From NCBI GenBank assembly GCA_947462335.1, contig OX381720.1, positions 64,253,946-64,317,945 of the forward strand: a stretch of 64,000 bases of DNA, in the 5' to 3' direction. This DNA comes from Harmothoe impar (taxonomy: Eukaryota; Annelida; Polychaeta; Phyllodocida; Polynoidae). Made by a program: the position numbers and the translations under genes. This document shows, one piece after another, positions 40,979 to 52,800 of the stretch. The notes under the pieces are model-generated. The model was not told the origin of the DNA, did not search any database, and saw nothing but the letters and a program-made list of their open reading frames with translations. Each line of letters starts with the position of its first letter. Positions within the stretch are counted from its first letter, which is position 1.

Positions 40979-41700
40979 TCACTACCATCACTGATTTTTA
41001 TTTACTTAGCCAGTAAGGTAACCTTAGTCATGGTGGTTGGTGAATAACTGCAAATGATTGTTTTATCACATTATTCACTGAAGTGAGATGTTATGTTGTA
41101 AGTCTACAACTGACAATAGCAGACATCTTAGTTACCACACATCACCCTACACCTTTGTACTTTGTTATGGATTTTTGGGGTTGTATTACTCTGTGCTTTA
41201 CCATGCCACTTTATGTAAGCCCTTGTATCAGATCTGGCCTCCTTTGAGGGGATCCTGATCTCTGCTGCACAACATGTTGCCATGTATAGTTACAGGTAGC
41301 AGGGATAACTAGACCTCCTGGTGTATCAGAGCTGGGGCACACTTCAATAGGTCAGGTATACAGCTCCTTTGTGGTACATGTGGTATGGTCTGCTTTCTGA
41401 CATGGATTTATTGGATCTAATTACGGACAAAAACTAGCATTGCCCTTGTGCTGCCAGCACCCCTACCTATACAACAAAGTTTGACAGTCTTATTATATGG
41501 TATAAGGCTATGTCATCCACATGTTTAACACTTCCAATGTATGTGAAAATAGGGAGGAAAAGTTCAAAATTGCACATATGTAGAATAGTTAATGATGAGA
41601 TGAGATGAGAAGCTGTACAGGGTGATAATGATAATCATTGTACAATGTTCATGAAGCAGTATAAGGTAATAACTAATGCACCTACATGCACCTACATTGT
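40979..41700. other. No recognisable feature
   Basis: Nothing recognised. Confidence 0.5.
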
Positions 41701-41759
41701 GATGAGATTAGTCAGAGAGGGAAAATAATAAAAGAAGGACTAGGCTGCAAATCGGTTAT

Positions 41760-41960
41760 AACCGAGCCTAGATTCTGGTTGTATGTTTTAACATACTATA
41801 CTGGATGTCACCTTAATAAAAATCTTTAAAGAAAAAAGTGTGGATAGTCCTTGTTGATTGCCAACTTGAATTTCCACAAGGTGTCTATGTAGGTATACTG
41901 GGTTTGTAAAGGTATGATGTGTCTGTGGTGTAGACACCCTGAGGGATGCTTACTGTCTGC
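41760..41960 (-). pseudogene. LINE 3'-end fragment (reverse transcriptase C-terminus)
   Basis: On the minus strand a short frame ends TLWKFKLAINKDYPHFFL with a stop at 41826. It resembles the last residues of the fragment at 55353-55781 (SFKIAIKKDYAKCFM). An AT-rich 3' UTR-like stretch follows. A 5'-truncated LINE copy. Confidence 0.6.
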
Positions 41961-42084
41961 TGCCAATGCCGCACCTACCCCCCCCCCCCCACCTCCAGCA
42001 GCACCAGCACCCAATTACCTGTACTAGTGTAACCAGACACTACTCAACACACTGCTCCACCAAGCCCCATCTCCCCACCGAGAA

Positions 42085-42180
42085 AGAAACCCACAATAAA
42101 AAAAACCAACAACAATGGTGTGTTTCAAGCAACCTGACCCGATATTCAACTTAAGGCCAACCCTATCATTTTTCGACCGA
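42085..42180. mobile_element. Fragment of the GGTGTGTTTCAGG MITE family
   Basis: ATGGTGTGTTTCAAGCAACCTGACC followed by GGCCAACCCTATCATTTTT matches one end of the family at 40765 and 50418. The opposite end is not found. Confidence 0.5.
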
Positions 42181-42377
42181 ATTTGTGGAACTTTATTTCA
42201 TTTTTCTGAATATTAATAGTTTTCTATTTTATTTTTGGTCTGGTTTTATATATATATATAACAAGGTTTACCAAGGTCTTTGTTACCTCCAAATATCGCT
42301 TCCTGCTGATCCTGTATATTGGCTGGTCGCTTCCCTAACGTTTACAAACAAGGAGCCATCAGCTAATGATTACCTAT

Positions 42378-42489
42378 AATGGTGTTACCAGACACTACAG
42401 TGGTCAGATACTATATCTGATACCCCTACTGCTTACTGTGATGGTGTTACCAGACACTACAGTAGGCAGATACTATATCTGATACCCTT
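42378..42489. repeat. ~62-bp tandem duplication
   Basis: ATGGTGTTACCAGACACTAC followed by CAGATACTATATCTGATACCC occurs twice. CAGATACTATATCTGATA includes a near-palindrome. Confidence 0.9.
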
Positions 42490-43114
42490 AGTTTCCTGAT
42501 AATGTTGTTACCACAAATGCATGTTCTGGTTGGTGTAAGGCCTGTGTTGGTCTAACACAGACAGGATGTCCGCGGGCTGCGTGAATCAGTCTGACGTGTG
42601 ATCGGGGACGGTAAAGCATACAATACGCTGTTGTTGGTTGATGTTTTATGGTGTTTTGGTTGCCTTCATTGAGCCGTGCCGGTTGCCTCTGTCGGATTGA
42701 TTTCAGCACGGGCATCTGTCACCTGTAAGCACAGGCAATGTCTGACCACACAAGATGCAAAACTGTGTTGCAATCAACTGCATATTTCTAAGAGTCAAAA
42801 AGAAATAGACAAATGCCCAGGGCAAGAGTTCTTTTTGGATAGTGCCCCCCAGGTGAGACTGGGGTATTATTTGATGGATAACAACTCTCTCATTGATTTA
42901 ACCAAGGAATGCTGTATTTTACACCCCTATGAAATAACCCTCTTCCGTATTTCACGGCCTGTGACATCATCAAACATGGCGGTTTGTTTACATATGAAAT
43001 GGCATAGAATATGGGTATTTTAGGTTCCCTTATCATAATTTTGGTATTTTGAATCGAAAATCGAAAATCATAAGAAATAAACAGAAAGGTACACTCATTT
43101 TAGCCTAGTGACTT
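42490..43114. other. No recognisable feature
   Basis: A 115-codon chance frame is present but shows no domain. GTATTTCACGGCCTGTGACATC near 42948 echoes the hairpin element just downstream. Confidence 0.5.
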
Positions 43115-43205
43115 TGTTATTTCACGTTTTGAATGTCGGGCCGCATTTTACTCGGCCTATGGCCTTGTGAAATACGGCCTGACATTCAACTGTGAGATAA
43201 CCAAG
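43115..43205. mobile_element. ~90-bp hairpin MITE
   Basis: GTTATTTCACGTTTTGAATGTC + GGGCCG pairs with CGGCCTGACATTCAACTGTG + AGATAAC across a short CGGCCTATGGCC centre. Confidence 0.75.
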
Positions 43206-43778
43206 GCAACAGACTGAAAATTGTGAACCTTTGTCTATGTAACCGACGAGGCCGGAGGCTGAATAGGATGCAGCCCCAGTCTCACCAAGGAAAGGAACGT
43301 GACAAAATTACCCTCTTGTCTTAGGCATTTGCCTTTATTTAATTTTTTTCCATTCAAAATATGTTAAATTGCCTTTAATTGGCCAAAGAAATTCAAACAA
43401 AATTAATGATGATGTCATAGGCCATGTGACACAGGAACACTGTATTCCATGGGGGCATGGAATACAGGATTTGTAGTAAACAAAAAGTCTTCATTGTAAA
43501 CAGAAAATGAGCTAAATTAATGATTGACTATATTTCACACTAAACCATTGCTTTATTCATGGAGGGTGGGTTGGGGATGCATACAGGAAGGATTAGGATG
43601 CGAGAGATTTACCTATGGCGAGGGAAGTTGGCAATCAGTTTAACCTGGCATTAAACAGGCCATCTCAGAAAGAGCGAAACCTGCACGGGAATGGGTTCTC
43701 TTATAGTTGGGTGAATGCAGCTTGATTTCCTAAGACCATCAAACATGAGAAACTCATTTTGGTCTATATCAGTTACTG
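43206..43778. other. Spacer with one short hairpin
   Basis: TGTATTCCATGGGGGCATGGAATACA (from about 43440) is a short hairpin. Otherwise nothing recognised. Confidence 0.5.
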
Positions 43779-45005
43779 CTTAGCAGCAACTTGGCACGCA
43801 GGGTCCTGCTATAGCAGCGTCTACTTAGCAGCAACTTGGCAGGCAGGGTCCTGCTATACCAGCGTCTACTTAGCAGCAACTTGGCAGGCAGGGTCCTGCT
43901 ATGTTAGTGTCTACTTAGCAGCAACTTGGCACGCAGGGTCCTGCTATAGCAGCGTCTACTTGGCAGCAACTTGGCAGGCAGGGTCCTGCTATATCTATGT
44001 CTGCATAGCAGCAACTTGGCAGCCAGGGTCCTGCTATAGCAGTGTCTGCTTAGCAGCAACTTGGCAGGCAGGGTCCTGCTATACCAGCGTCTACTTAGCA
44101 GCAACTTGGCAGGCAGGGTCCTGCTATGTTAGTGTCTACTTAGCAGCAACTTGGCAGGCAGGGTCCTGCTATACCAGCGTCTACTTGGCAGGCAGGGTCC
44201 TGCTATACCAGTGTCTACTTAGCAGCAACTTGGCAGGCAGGGTCCTGCTATACCAGCGTCTACTTGGCAGGCAGGGTCCTGCTATAGCAGTGTCTACTTA
44301 GCAGCAACTTGGCAGGCAGGGTCCTGCTATACCAGTGTCTACTTAGCAGCAACTTGGCAGGCAGGGTCCTGCTATAGCAGTGTCTACTTAGCAGCAACTT
44401 GGCAGGCAGGGTCCTGCTATACCAGCGTCTACTTAGCAGCAACTTGGCAGGCAGGGTCCTGCTATATCAGCGTCTACTTAGCAGCAACTTGGCAGGCAGG
44501 GTCCTGCTATACCAGTGTCTACTTAGCAGCAACTTGGCAGGCAGGGTCCTGCTATATCAGCGTCTACTTAGCAGCAACTTGGCAGGCAGGGTCCTGCTAT
44601 ACCAGTGTCTACTTAGCAGCAACTTGGCAGGCAGGGTCCTGCTATATCAGCGTCTACTTAGCAGCAACTTGGCAGGCAGGGTCCTGCTATACCAGCGTCT
44701 ACTTAGCAGCAACTTGGCAGGCAGGGTCCTGCTATACCAGCGTCTACTTAGCAGCAACTTGGCAGGCAGGGTCCTGCTATACCAGCGTCTACTTAGCAGC
44801 AACTTGGCAGGCAGGGTCCTGCTATATCAGCGTCTACTTAGCAGCAACTTGGCAGGCAGGGTCCTGCTATACCAGCGTCTACTTAGCAGCAACTTGGCAG
44901 GCAGGGTCCTGCTATACCAGCGTCTACTTAGCAGCAACTTGGCAGGCAGGGTCCTGCTATATCTGTGTCTACCTAGCAGCAACTTGGCAGGCAGGGTCCT
45001 GCTAT
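43779..45005. repeat. 45-bp minisatellite
   Basis: About 28 units of CTACTTAGCAGCAACTTGGC, AGGCAGGGTCCTGCTATA and CCAGCGT, with two units shortened by deletion of TAGCAGCAACT (near 44184 and 44263). Because 45 is a multiple of three, frames such as SNLAGRVLLYQRLLS stay open, but there is no start context or flanking exon to suggest a protein. Confidence 0.96.
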
Positions 45006-45560
45006 CAGACGGCTGACACTGGTCTAGTGCACACGGCTACTACCACTACACCTACTGCTGTGGGCGGGTGGATCTATAATTCATTCAGCCCCTGGAGAAC
45101 TCACCTGGCAGCAGCTGCAGCAGCCGGAGTAACAGTCAGCAACTGGAGGAGCTGCAGGAAGGATGCCACACTTATATAAGACTTTACTTTAAACTGGATG
45201 AGACACCACAACTACTGCCACTACACCTACCACTGTAGGAGGATCTATAATTCATTCAGCCCCTGGAGAACTCACCTGGCAGCACCTGGCAGCACCTGGA
45301 GGAGGCAGTCAACAACAGGAGGAGGTGCCGGGTGGGTGCGGCACACACATCTACGTACACACACCTTACTGTAAACTGGCTGAATAAGACACCACCACCA
45401 CCACTACCACTAACCCCACCGCTGTGGGCGGGCAGATCTATAACTTATTGAGACCCTGGAGAACTCACCTGCAGCAGCTGCAGTAACAGTCAGTCACCAA
45501 CAGGAGGAGGAGCCGGGAGGCTGCAGGATACAGAGCTCTGTACACGGAGCTCTGTACACA
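45006..45560. repeat. Three diverged ~190-bp blocks (ATTCATTCAGCCCCTGGAGA)
   Basis: Each block has CCACTACACCTAC-like start, GGATCTATAATTCATTCAGC, CCCTGGAGAACTCACCTG(G)CAGC and GGAGGAGCTGCAGGA/GGAGGAGGTGCCGGG. Two more copies follow the 9-bp minisatellite at 48.7 kb. The order minisatellite then blocks is the same at both loci. Confidence 0.85.
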
Positions 45561-45659
45561 CCCCTTAGTGTGGACTTATACAGCTGTCTTCACACACCTC
45601 CCATTCACAGTCAAACAGGTTCACAGCTGGGCTAACAGCAGGATGTAACCAGGATGTTG

Positions 45660-45900
45660 TGTTTAGAGACTGGAGTGAAGTCCCCCTATAAAGGAGCTGC
45701 CTACTGTGTGAGGCATTGTAGACTGGAGGTGGTGCCAGGTTCCCCTATACAGGAACTGTGTGAGGCATTGTAGACTGGAGGTGGTGCAAGGTTCCCTCAT
45801 ACAGGAACTGTGTGAGGCATTGTAGACTGGAGGTGGTGCAAGGTTCCCCTATAAAGGAACTGTGTGAGGCATTGTAGACTGGAGGTGGTGCGAGGTACCG
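45660..45900. repeat. ~57-bp tandem repeat
   Basis: About four copies of GTGTGAGGCATTGTAGACTG + GAGGTGGTGC(A/C)AGGTTCCC + TATA(C/A)AGGAACT. Confidence 0.9.
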
Positions 45901-47274
45901 GGTCACTGTTAGAGTAGAAGGAGTAAAACCACACCGCATGGACTGTAGGACGGAGTAGGAGTAAACCACACCGCAATGTAAACCTTCTCACATTTTACAG
46001 TGTTTGAATATCCACAGAAAATGAGGAATCCAGAAAAGGTAGGAGCTGTAAGATTGAACAAATAACTCTTTGACTGATGCAGATTCTTCATGGCATGGTA
46101 TCATGACATTCATGAACATCATTTTAATGGTATTATGCTACAATGGAGAGCCTACGTGTTATATCGTGATTAGCTACTAAGTACTTAGTTGTATTGCCCT
46201 TTACTGTTACTTGAGGATGATTACAGTGGGGTAAGGTATACAAACAGCAGCGGTACCCGGCTAAATGTTTGTATTGGTGTTTGTGATGTATTGATTACCA
46301 ATACACCGGGTGTCTTCTTATAACCCAGTAACTCTTAGCTTGGGTCCATCTCGGATATTAGTATGCTATAGTGTATATATCCCTCCTAGTTGGATAGTTG
46401 TTGTTTTTTGCCCCCCCCCCCCCCCGTAGAGAATCGGAGCACGTACATCCCCCCCTGTTGTTAAAGAATAAGCACTGGGTACCACAATATAGTACTTTGT
46501 ACAGTTGTACACATGCACACATTGATATTCACACCTTACGGCATTTGGCTCTCTCTATAGACAAGGCAGTAGTGATTGGCTCACATTAGAGGATGGTGCT
46601 AAGCAACCTGGGGATTCTGTGCCGTTTATGGACCTTAAGCTTGTCACCTAAGCTTGTCTCCACTGCCACAAATTTGCTGCGAATAATAGATCAGTCAAGG
46701 GCCATCTAGTGAGCGTCAGTCTATGCTGGAGCTTCATCTAGAGCCTCTCCTCACCCAGCATTGCTTGAGAGACTGGCCATGCTGGATTCTCATGCTAGAG
46801 TCTGGCAATGATGGGAGAGTCTCTTCCAGCCTGCACTAGAATGGCCATTGACCTATCTGTTATAGTCCAGCAGTGCCTTACCCTTGTATGAGGGTGCTAT
46901 TGGTGACATTGGCTGACTCTGATATTTGCCTGGGTGTAGACCCAATACGTAGCTGTCTGTGTTATCAATGGTAACCATGGTAATGTAATGTAATGACACC
47001 ATATACATACACCCTGCAGCCTGCTCCTCAGTCTGGGCTCAGATGTCTCAGAGTTACAGCAATCTTCACCTGTGTCCTTAAGCCTTAAACGGCCGCATGA
47101 TGCCTTAATGCAACATTCCCTAAGTCATCATGATGCCGACTCTATAGCATAGCTATATCACCGACATTTAATGTGATAGCGACGGAATCTTCAAGTTTGA
47201 TTGGCGAGAGCTTTGTTTACATTGCAAACATAACGTGACCAGTGTGCTGGATTCTGATTTGTCTAGAGCACCAA
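45901..47274. other. No gene recognised
   Basis: Holds a C15 run near 46411. No repeat or gene recognised otherwise. Confidence 0.5.
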
Positions 47275-47335
47275 AAAGCGTACCACCCGTAGGGGTGGTA
47301 TGGAAAAGAGTACCACCCAGGGGGTGGTATATTTT
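47275..47335. repeat. Two small hairpins, TACCACCC...GGGTGGTA
   Basis: TACCACCCGTAGGGGTGGTA and TACCACCCAGGGGGTGGTA lie about 10 bp apart, so the unit is both palindromic and duplicated. Confidence 0.8.
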
Positions 47336-47532
47336 TCCTTCTTTGTTCTTATACAGGATCATGTAATAATATTAGTTTTGGAGTGGATATACTATCCTGA
47401 TATAGCTGGTATATACAAACACCATGGTTGTGTAAGGGTTAGATCCTGCATCACAGATTTTTCCGCGACCGTTAAACTGGTCTGATTAATTGATTGACGT
47501 CAGCGATTGGCTTTTTCAAGGAACCCTAAAAC

Positions 47533-47590
47533 ATGGGACCATGTTGCCTGAAACACACCTTTTTTTAAACCTTTTTTTTGGCCTACGCAG
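47533..47590. mobile_element. End fragment of the GGTGTGTTTCAGG MITE family, inverted
   Basis: TGTTGCCTGAAACACACC followed by TTTTTTTAAACCTTTTTTTTGGCC is the reverse complement of the family end seen at 40775. Confidence 0.6.
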
Positions 47591-48452
47591 TGTCCAACAT
47601 GAGATGTAGTGAGTTAGTGTTTTACACAGATAGCTGACTATTGATGCCCATATCGACCCCATGTTGCTGTAGTTGTGTAGTTGTGTTCCTGCAGCTAATG
47701 TCTGACTACTGTCTGTGTGTGTCCCCAACCCAACACTAACAGGATGTTTGGGGGCAGCTCAATGACACAGCAGGCCATGCGGAGCATACGTATACAATAA
47801 GCTGCCGGTTCAAGCGTAATTCTGCTTTGGTTACATCCATCTTAATAATATACGATTGAGATTTGCCTGATGTATGAAATATGAAAAGCTTCTAGTTTCC
47901 TTTTGTTCCCGATAACACAATACGTGTACTTCTGTCCCTGTCTCAGGGACTGTGGAAGGCATCCATATTGAGTGCTGAGATATCAGAGGGAGCTCAATCA
48001 GCCCCATAGCAACCAAGGCACACAAAACACTATTATATTTACCCAAACAAGGGTGCTTTAAGTTGGTGCACAGCGATGGAATCTGTGAAATACGCTTTGC
48101 ACGATTCTCCATTGCTGGACCTAAATAAACAACTTGCTGACTAAAGTTGTAAACAGAAACAGGCCTTAAATTAATGATTCACTCAATCCAATTTACCACA
48201 GAGAGCTACTAGCCTAGTTACATGGGAATTATTTATGGGGGTGTAGGTGGGGAGGAGATACACGGCAAGACGAACAAAGCTATTTAGTAATTCAGTACAC
48301 ATGTAACCAGACTTAATTCTGAGTTGATAAAGGTTCAGCAGTCACATGAAATTATGAAAATGATGTCACCAATTTGAAACAAAAATAAATAGTGCAGTAT
48401 ACACACAAACACTAGTGCTGCAAGGATGTCTGTCACAACATGCAGGAGGATG
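47591..48452. other. No recognisable feature
   Basis: Nothing recognised. Confidence 0.5.
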
Positions 48453-48584
48453 GGCAGACTTGGCAGACTTGGCAGACTTGGCAGACTTGGCAGACTTGGC
48501 AGACTTGGCAGACTTGGCAGACTTGGCAGACTTGGCAGACTTGGCAGACTTGGCAGACTTGGCAGACTTGGCAGACTTGGCAGA
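48453..48584. repeat. 9-bp minisatellite (GGCAGACTT)n
   Basis: About 14.5 perfect units of 9 bp. Open frames on both strands (ADL and SAK repeats) follow from the period. It shares ACTTGGCAG with the 45-bp unit at 43.8 kb. Confidence 0.97.
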
Positions 48585-48699
48585 ACCACAGCAATGCCAT
48601 ATCTGAAGTGTGTAGAATTGCAGCTTGTAGGCAGCTGTGTGCACTGTGGCCCTGATGTCACTGTGGAAGGAGTCTGTCCTTGGATGCTATCAGCTGACG

Positions 48700-49035
48700 G
48701 CGGTCTAGTCTAGTGCAGTACACACCACTACCACCACTACCACTACACCTACCTCACCCGGGTAGATCTATAATTCATTCAGCCCCTGGAGAACTGACCT
48801 GCAGCAGCTGGCAGCACCTGGAGGAGGCAGTCAACAACAGGAGGAGGTGCCGGGTGGGTGCGGCACACACATCTACGTACACACACCTTAATGTGCACCA
48901 CTACTACTACCACTACAACCACCCTGTAGGATCTATAATTCATTCAGCCCCTGGAGAACTGACCTGGCAGCAGCTGCAGCACCTGGAGGAGGCAGTCTAC
49001 AACAGGAGGAGCTGCAGAAAGGGGAAGGTACCAGA
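48700..49035. repeat. Two ~190-bp blocks homologous to 45006-45560
   Basis: GATCTATAATTCATTCAGCC, CCTGGAGAACTGACCTG and CAACAGGAGGAGGTGCCGGG recur here. The stretch GGCACACACATCTACGTACA is almost identical to 45340-45360. Confidence 0.88.
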
Positions 49036-49870
49036 GTAGGGCTGTGTTGATGTTACAGCGAAGTGTAGAGGAGCATGACAGGAATGTGACTGGTAAGAAG
49101 AAGTATAGTAGGAGCATGATTACCACATGGATGTATCATCTGAAATGGATGGACTTCACAAACTACCCTGTCACAGTGTAGGAAATACGGAACATGGCCA
49201 CATGGGAAGTAACGGGGGACCCTCCTGGAAGTTAACTTACACAGTGACTGCTGGCAATCTGAGGTCATTGTGAAATACAAATGGAATTGTTAGCAGTAAG
49301 CTAGTGGCCTGTCTATTGAGGTCCAGCAACGGTTGTAGTTTATATTTAAGTAAGTGTCAAATTCTTTAAAATGATATACATTGGAATGAATTTATGGAAT
49401 ATGATGTCTGTTATATTGGTATCCCACACGTTGTAGGCTTAGTTTGGGTTGTGGAGTATATTAGCTGATTAGGAAGTCATTGTTAGCCTTTTAATGTATT
49501 ATAAAGGATGGTAAACACCATGTTACTGCAGAACCAACACTACTAATTGACTAAATAGCTGCGCTAATGTGAGGTATACATTGATTACCAATACACTGTC
49601 TGCCTTCTCCTAACCAGTCACCCAGCTCATGGCCTAATCTATCATACCGTGAGTGTTACTTATATGTACTATTAGCGGTATGTGTCCATATATATAGGGA
49701 AAACACTGACTTCGATTAGCCATCCCACTGCAGTAGCCGTCCCCCTGCTAGCCCTAAACCTGTCCGTGTCATCAATAGCTGACTACCTGTACAGACACCA
49801 GACACCAGATACACACACCCTACACTGATATTCCTAGGCTCCCTATACGCCCAACCTCTCAGTCACTAGT
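49036..49870. other. No recognisable feature
   Basis: Nothing recognised. Confidence 0.5.
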
Positions 49871-50160
49871 TAGTCATTTTTTGGCTCCCTATACGACCAA
49901 CTTAGGTCAGTTATTATTGTCAGGTTGGTCACTACTGACCAACCCACCTTAGTCTTTTTAGTTCCAGGGGGAGCCACTGAGTGGTCATCACAGGTGGCCC
50001 CAACTAGTGGTATACAAATACAACACACCAATGATGGACCTAGGTTAGCCACTACTGACTGACCCCTTGGTCATTTTTGAATATAACTTTGCCATTGTGA
50101 CTAACACTCATATGACCAACCTGGGTTAGTCAGTACTGACTAACCCTTTCAACCTATGGA
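49871..50160. repeat. GGTTAGTCAGTACTGACTAACC-type inverted repeats
   Basis: Several copies of a G(G)TTAGTCA.TACTGACTAACC palindrome, the best being the perfect GTTAGTCAGTACTGACTAAC near 50125. Diverged versions are near 49933 and 50045. A small foldback family. Confidence 0.65.
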
Positions 50161-50417
50161 TTTTCTGTGTACAGCCTCCTACACTCCTGTTACATTAGAC
50201 ATTCCCAGTACCCTGCCATCTTGATGGCAGTTCTGTTGGGGGCCTACTAAGACCATAACGAGTATTGATTCCACTTTCTGATACACCTGACACCTACTGT
50301 CTACCTGTTATTATATCAGACATCCCCTTTAGTCCTCCATGACTATACCTAATACCTCCCTAGTTATCCTAGATACCCTTTTATCATGTCTATCACATAC
50401 AGAATGGCTCCCTACTC

Positions 50418-50737
50418 AGGCCAGAAAAAGGTGTTTCAGGCAACTTTGGCATAGGGAGGTAGGATTTATTTTTCAAATGTTGAAAGTATCAAGAATGAGT
50501 CATGAATCTCCACACATACTCATGCTGATCAGAACGATTTATTTCAGTCACTATGAGTACATAGATATATCAAGAATTTGTTGGATATTCGCTGTTATGA
50601 AGTCATGTCAGAAATTGAGCTTGTGCTTCTTAAACAAGAATCTGCTAAAAATTGACATAAATGTTGATATCAAAAATATAAACAAAAATTGAAAAAATTG
50701 AGAAGAAATACTAGGGTCAACCCTAGCTAGGGTCGTG
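50418..50737. mobile_element. ~320-bp MITE of the GGTGTGTTTCAGG family
   Basis: CCAGAAAAAGGTGTTTCAGG + CAACTTTGGCATAGGG starts a unit resembling 40765. It ends near ACTAGGGTCAACCCTAGCTA + GGGTCGTG. The right terminal repeat is less clear. Confidence 0.5.
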
Positions 50738-51057
50738 TTTTGTTTAGCCTTATTTACCCCTATATTGTACATGTAATCCTCACTGACTATCCCTAATGCT
50801 TGCCTACATATCCTAATTGGGATCCGCTTGATTAAGCATAATATCACATTAATATGGAATATGTTATCCATAGTTTTATCGAGCTGTATCGATACTTGAA
50901 TGCAGCAGTGTGAGTTACTCCCTAGGGCTGCATCAATGCATCATGACAACCCAGGATATGATGCATTAAGGCACTGTGCCATCCTTACATGGTTAACGTA
51001 CTAACAGGTGTCTGCTGTGTTGACACAAGACTGACAGGTTGTCTGAGGGCAGTTCAA

Positions 51058-51066
51058 TGACACACA

Positions 51067-51098
<32 letters not shown>

Positions 51099-51250
51099 TA
51101 CACACACACACACACACAGCGCAATGACACACAAACACACCCACACCCACACACACACACCCACCACACACACACATACACACCCACCCACACACACACC
51201 CACACCCACACACCCACACCCACCCACACACACACATACACACCCACACA
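51058..51250. repeat. (CA)n microsatellite with CCCACA variants
   Basis: Mostly ACACAC with interspersed CCCACA and CATACA. The His/Thr and Cys/Val frames are artefacts. Confidence 0.97.
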
Positions 51251-51639
51251 TACCTGTCTACACTATACAACTGCGGACCAGGGTGTTTTACAGTCTAACT
51301 GGGGACATGCTTAAAATGGCATCTAGACATGCATAAATTCATTAAGGTACATCAGTATCGACTATAAAAGTCCCTTGTAAGTTGTAATTCTGTCCTAATA
51401 TGTTTTTACAGGAAAAAGCTGAAAAAATATTTATCCATACAAACTGAGGACACACAGGTGTATAGTTTGGGTTGTCTGATTCTATACAACTGGGGACTTC
51501 AAGTTTATTATCAGCTGGTTATCTAATATAAGCCCAGAAGGAGAATTTTATGTTTTTAAATTGATTCTTCCTTAGTTCCATATTGAAATATATAGTCACT
51601 GCATGATTTCATATTACACACAATCTTTGAATGTGATAC
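51251..51639. other. No recognisable feature
   Basis: Nothing recognised apart from CAACTGGGGAC/CAACTGCGGAC words that anticipate the following minisatellite (CTAACTGAGGACAC). Confidence 0.5.
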
Positions 51640-52208
51640 AGACACTATCTAACTGAGGACACAACCCTCCCTATACTGATACTATCTAACTGAGGACACA
51701 CCCATACTATACTGGTACTATCTAACTGAGGAAACACCAATACCATACTGGTGCTATCTAACTGAGGACACACCCATACTATACTGGTACTATCTAACTG
51801 AGGACACACCCCTCCATATACTGGTACTATCTAACTGAGAACACACCCATACTATACTGGTGCTATCTAACTGAGGACACACCCATACTATACTGGTGCT
51901 ATCTAACTGAGGACACACCCTTACTATACTGGTACTATCTAACTGAGGACACACCCATACTATACTGGTACTATCTAACTGAGGACACACCCATGCTATA
52001 CTTGTACTATCTAACTGAGGACACACCCCTTCCTATACTGGTACTATCTAACTGAGGACACACCCCTCCCTATACTGGTACTATCTAACTGAGGACACAC
52101 CCATACTATACTGGTGCTATCTAACTGAGGACACACCCATACTATACATATACTATCTAACTGAGGACACACCCCTCCATATACCGATACTTTCTAATTG
52201 AGGACACT
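51640..52208. repeat. 36-bp minisatellite
   Basis: About 15 units of CTATACTGGTACTATCTAAC + TGAGGACACACCCATA, with CCTCCCTATA variants. Confidence 0.96.
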
Positions 52209-52339
52209 ACCACAGTCTACCAGGTAGAGGATTCTTTTTTTAGAATAAGGTTTGGCTTTATTTTCAAAAAAAGAAACCCTTTGAAATTACAATCATGACT
52301 TACATGTGACTTCCTGTAGTTTGTGATTATAATCATCAT

Positions 52340-52800
52340 CATTTTTATTGTGAGTAGAGGGGGACAAACTCCCCTCATGATAAATCTAGGCCTAATCTTC
52401 GTCCTATTACTACAATTGGGGGAGGAGCTGTCAAAGAATAAGCCATTTTTTTCTCCCAATTATGGGGCAATCAAAGTCCAATCACACTCCATTCATATAT
52501 TTTGTCTGAGGTGAGATGAAAAATTGTCTTGGGTTAGGGGGAGACAAAGATAAGGCTTGTCCGTTGACAGTCCCCCCCCCCTCGTTGTAGTAATAAGACA
52601 AAGATTAGGCTTATTTTTCATTAGATTTATCATGGGGGGAGACTGTCCCCCTCTACTCATACAAAATGTAGTAAACATGACAGCCCATGATAAATCTGTT
52701 TGAGAATAAACCTCATCTTTGTCCCTGAGGGGGGGGGGTATGTGCTATATGCCCCCTTACCCAAGATAATTGTTTATCTCACCTCAGACAAAAGTATGAG
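52340..52800. mobile_element. Nested inverted-repeat element
   Basis: GAGTAGAGGGGGACAAACTC, TGATAAATCTAGGCCTAATC and TTACTACAATTGGGGGAGGA (52352-52430) recur inverted at 52570-52660. TTTTGTCTGAGGTGAGAT at 52499 is inverted as ATCTCACCTCAGACAAAA near 52777. A third TGATAAATCT copy is at 52688. It looks like a foldback element with a second copy inside. Confidence 0.7.

Noticed and set aside
42676..43023. 115-codon frame
   Set aside because: No domain recognised and it overlaps sequence related to a nearby hairpin element.
43759..45016. 180- and 205-codon frames with a 15-aa repeat
   Set aside because: The 45-bp period keeps one frame open. No start context, signal or flanking coding sequence.
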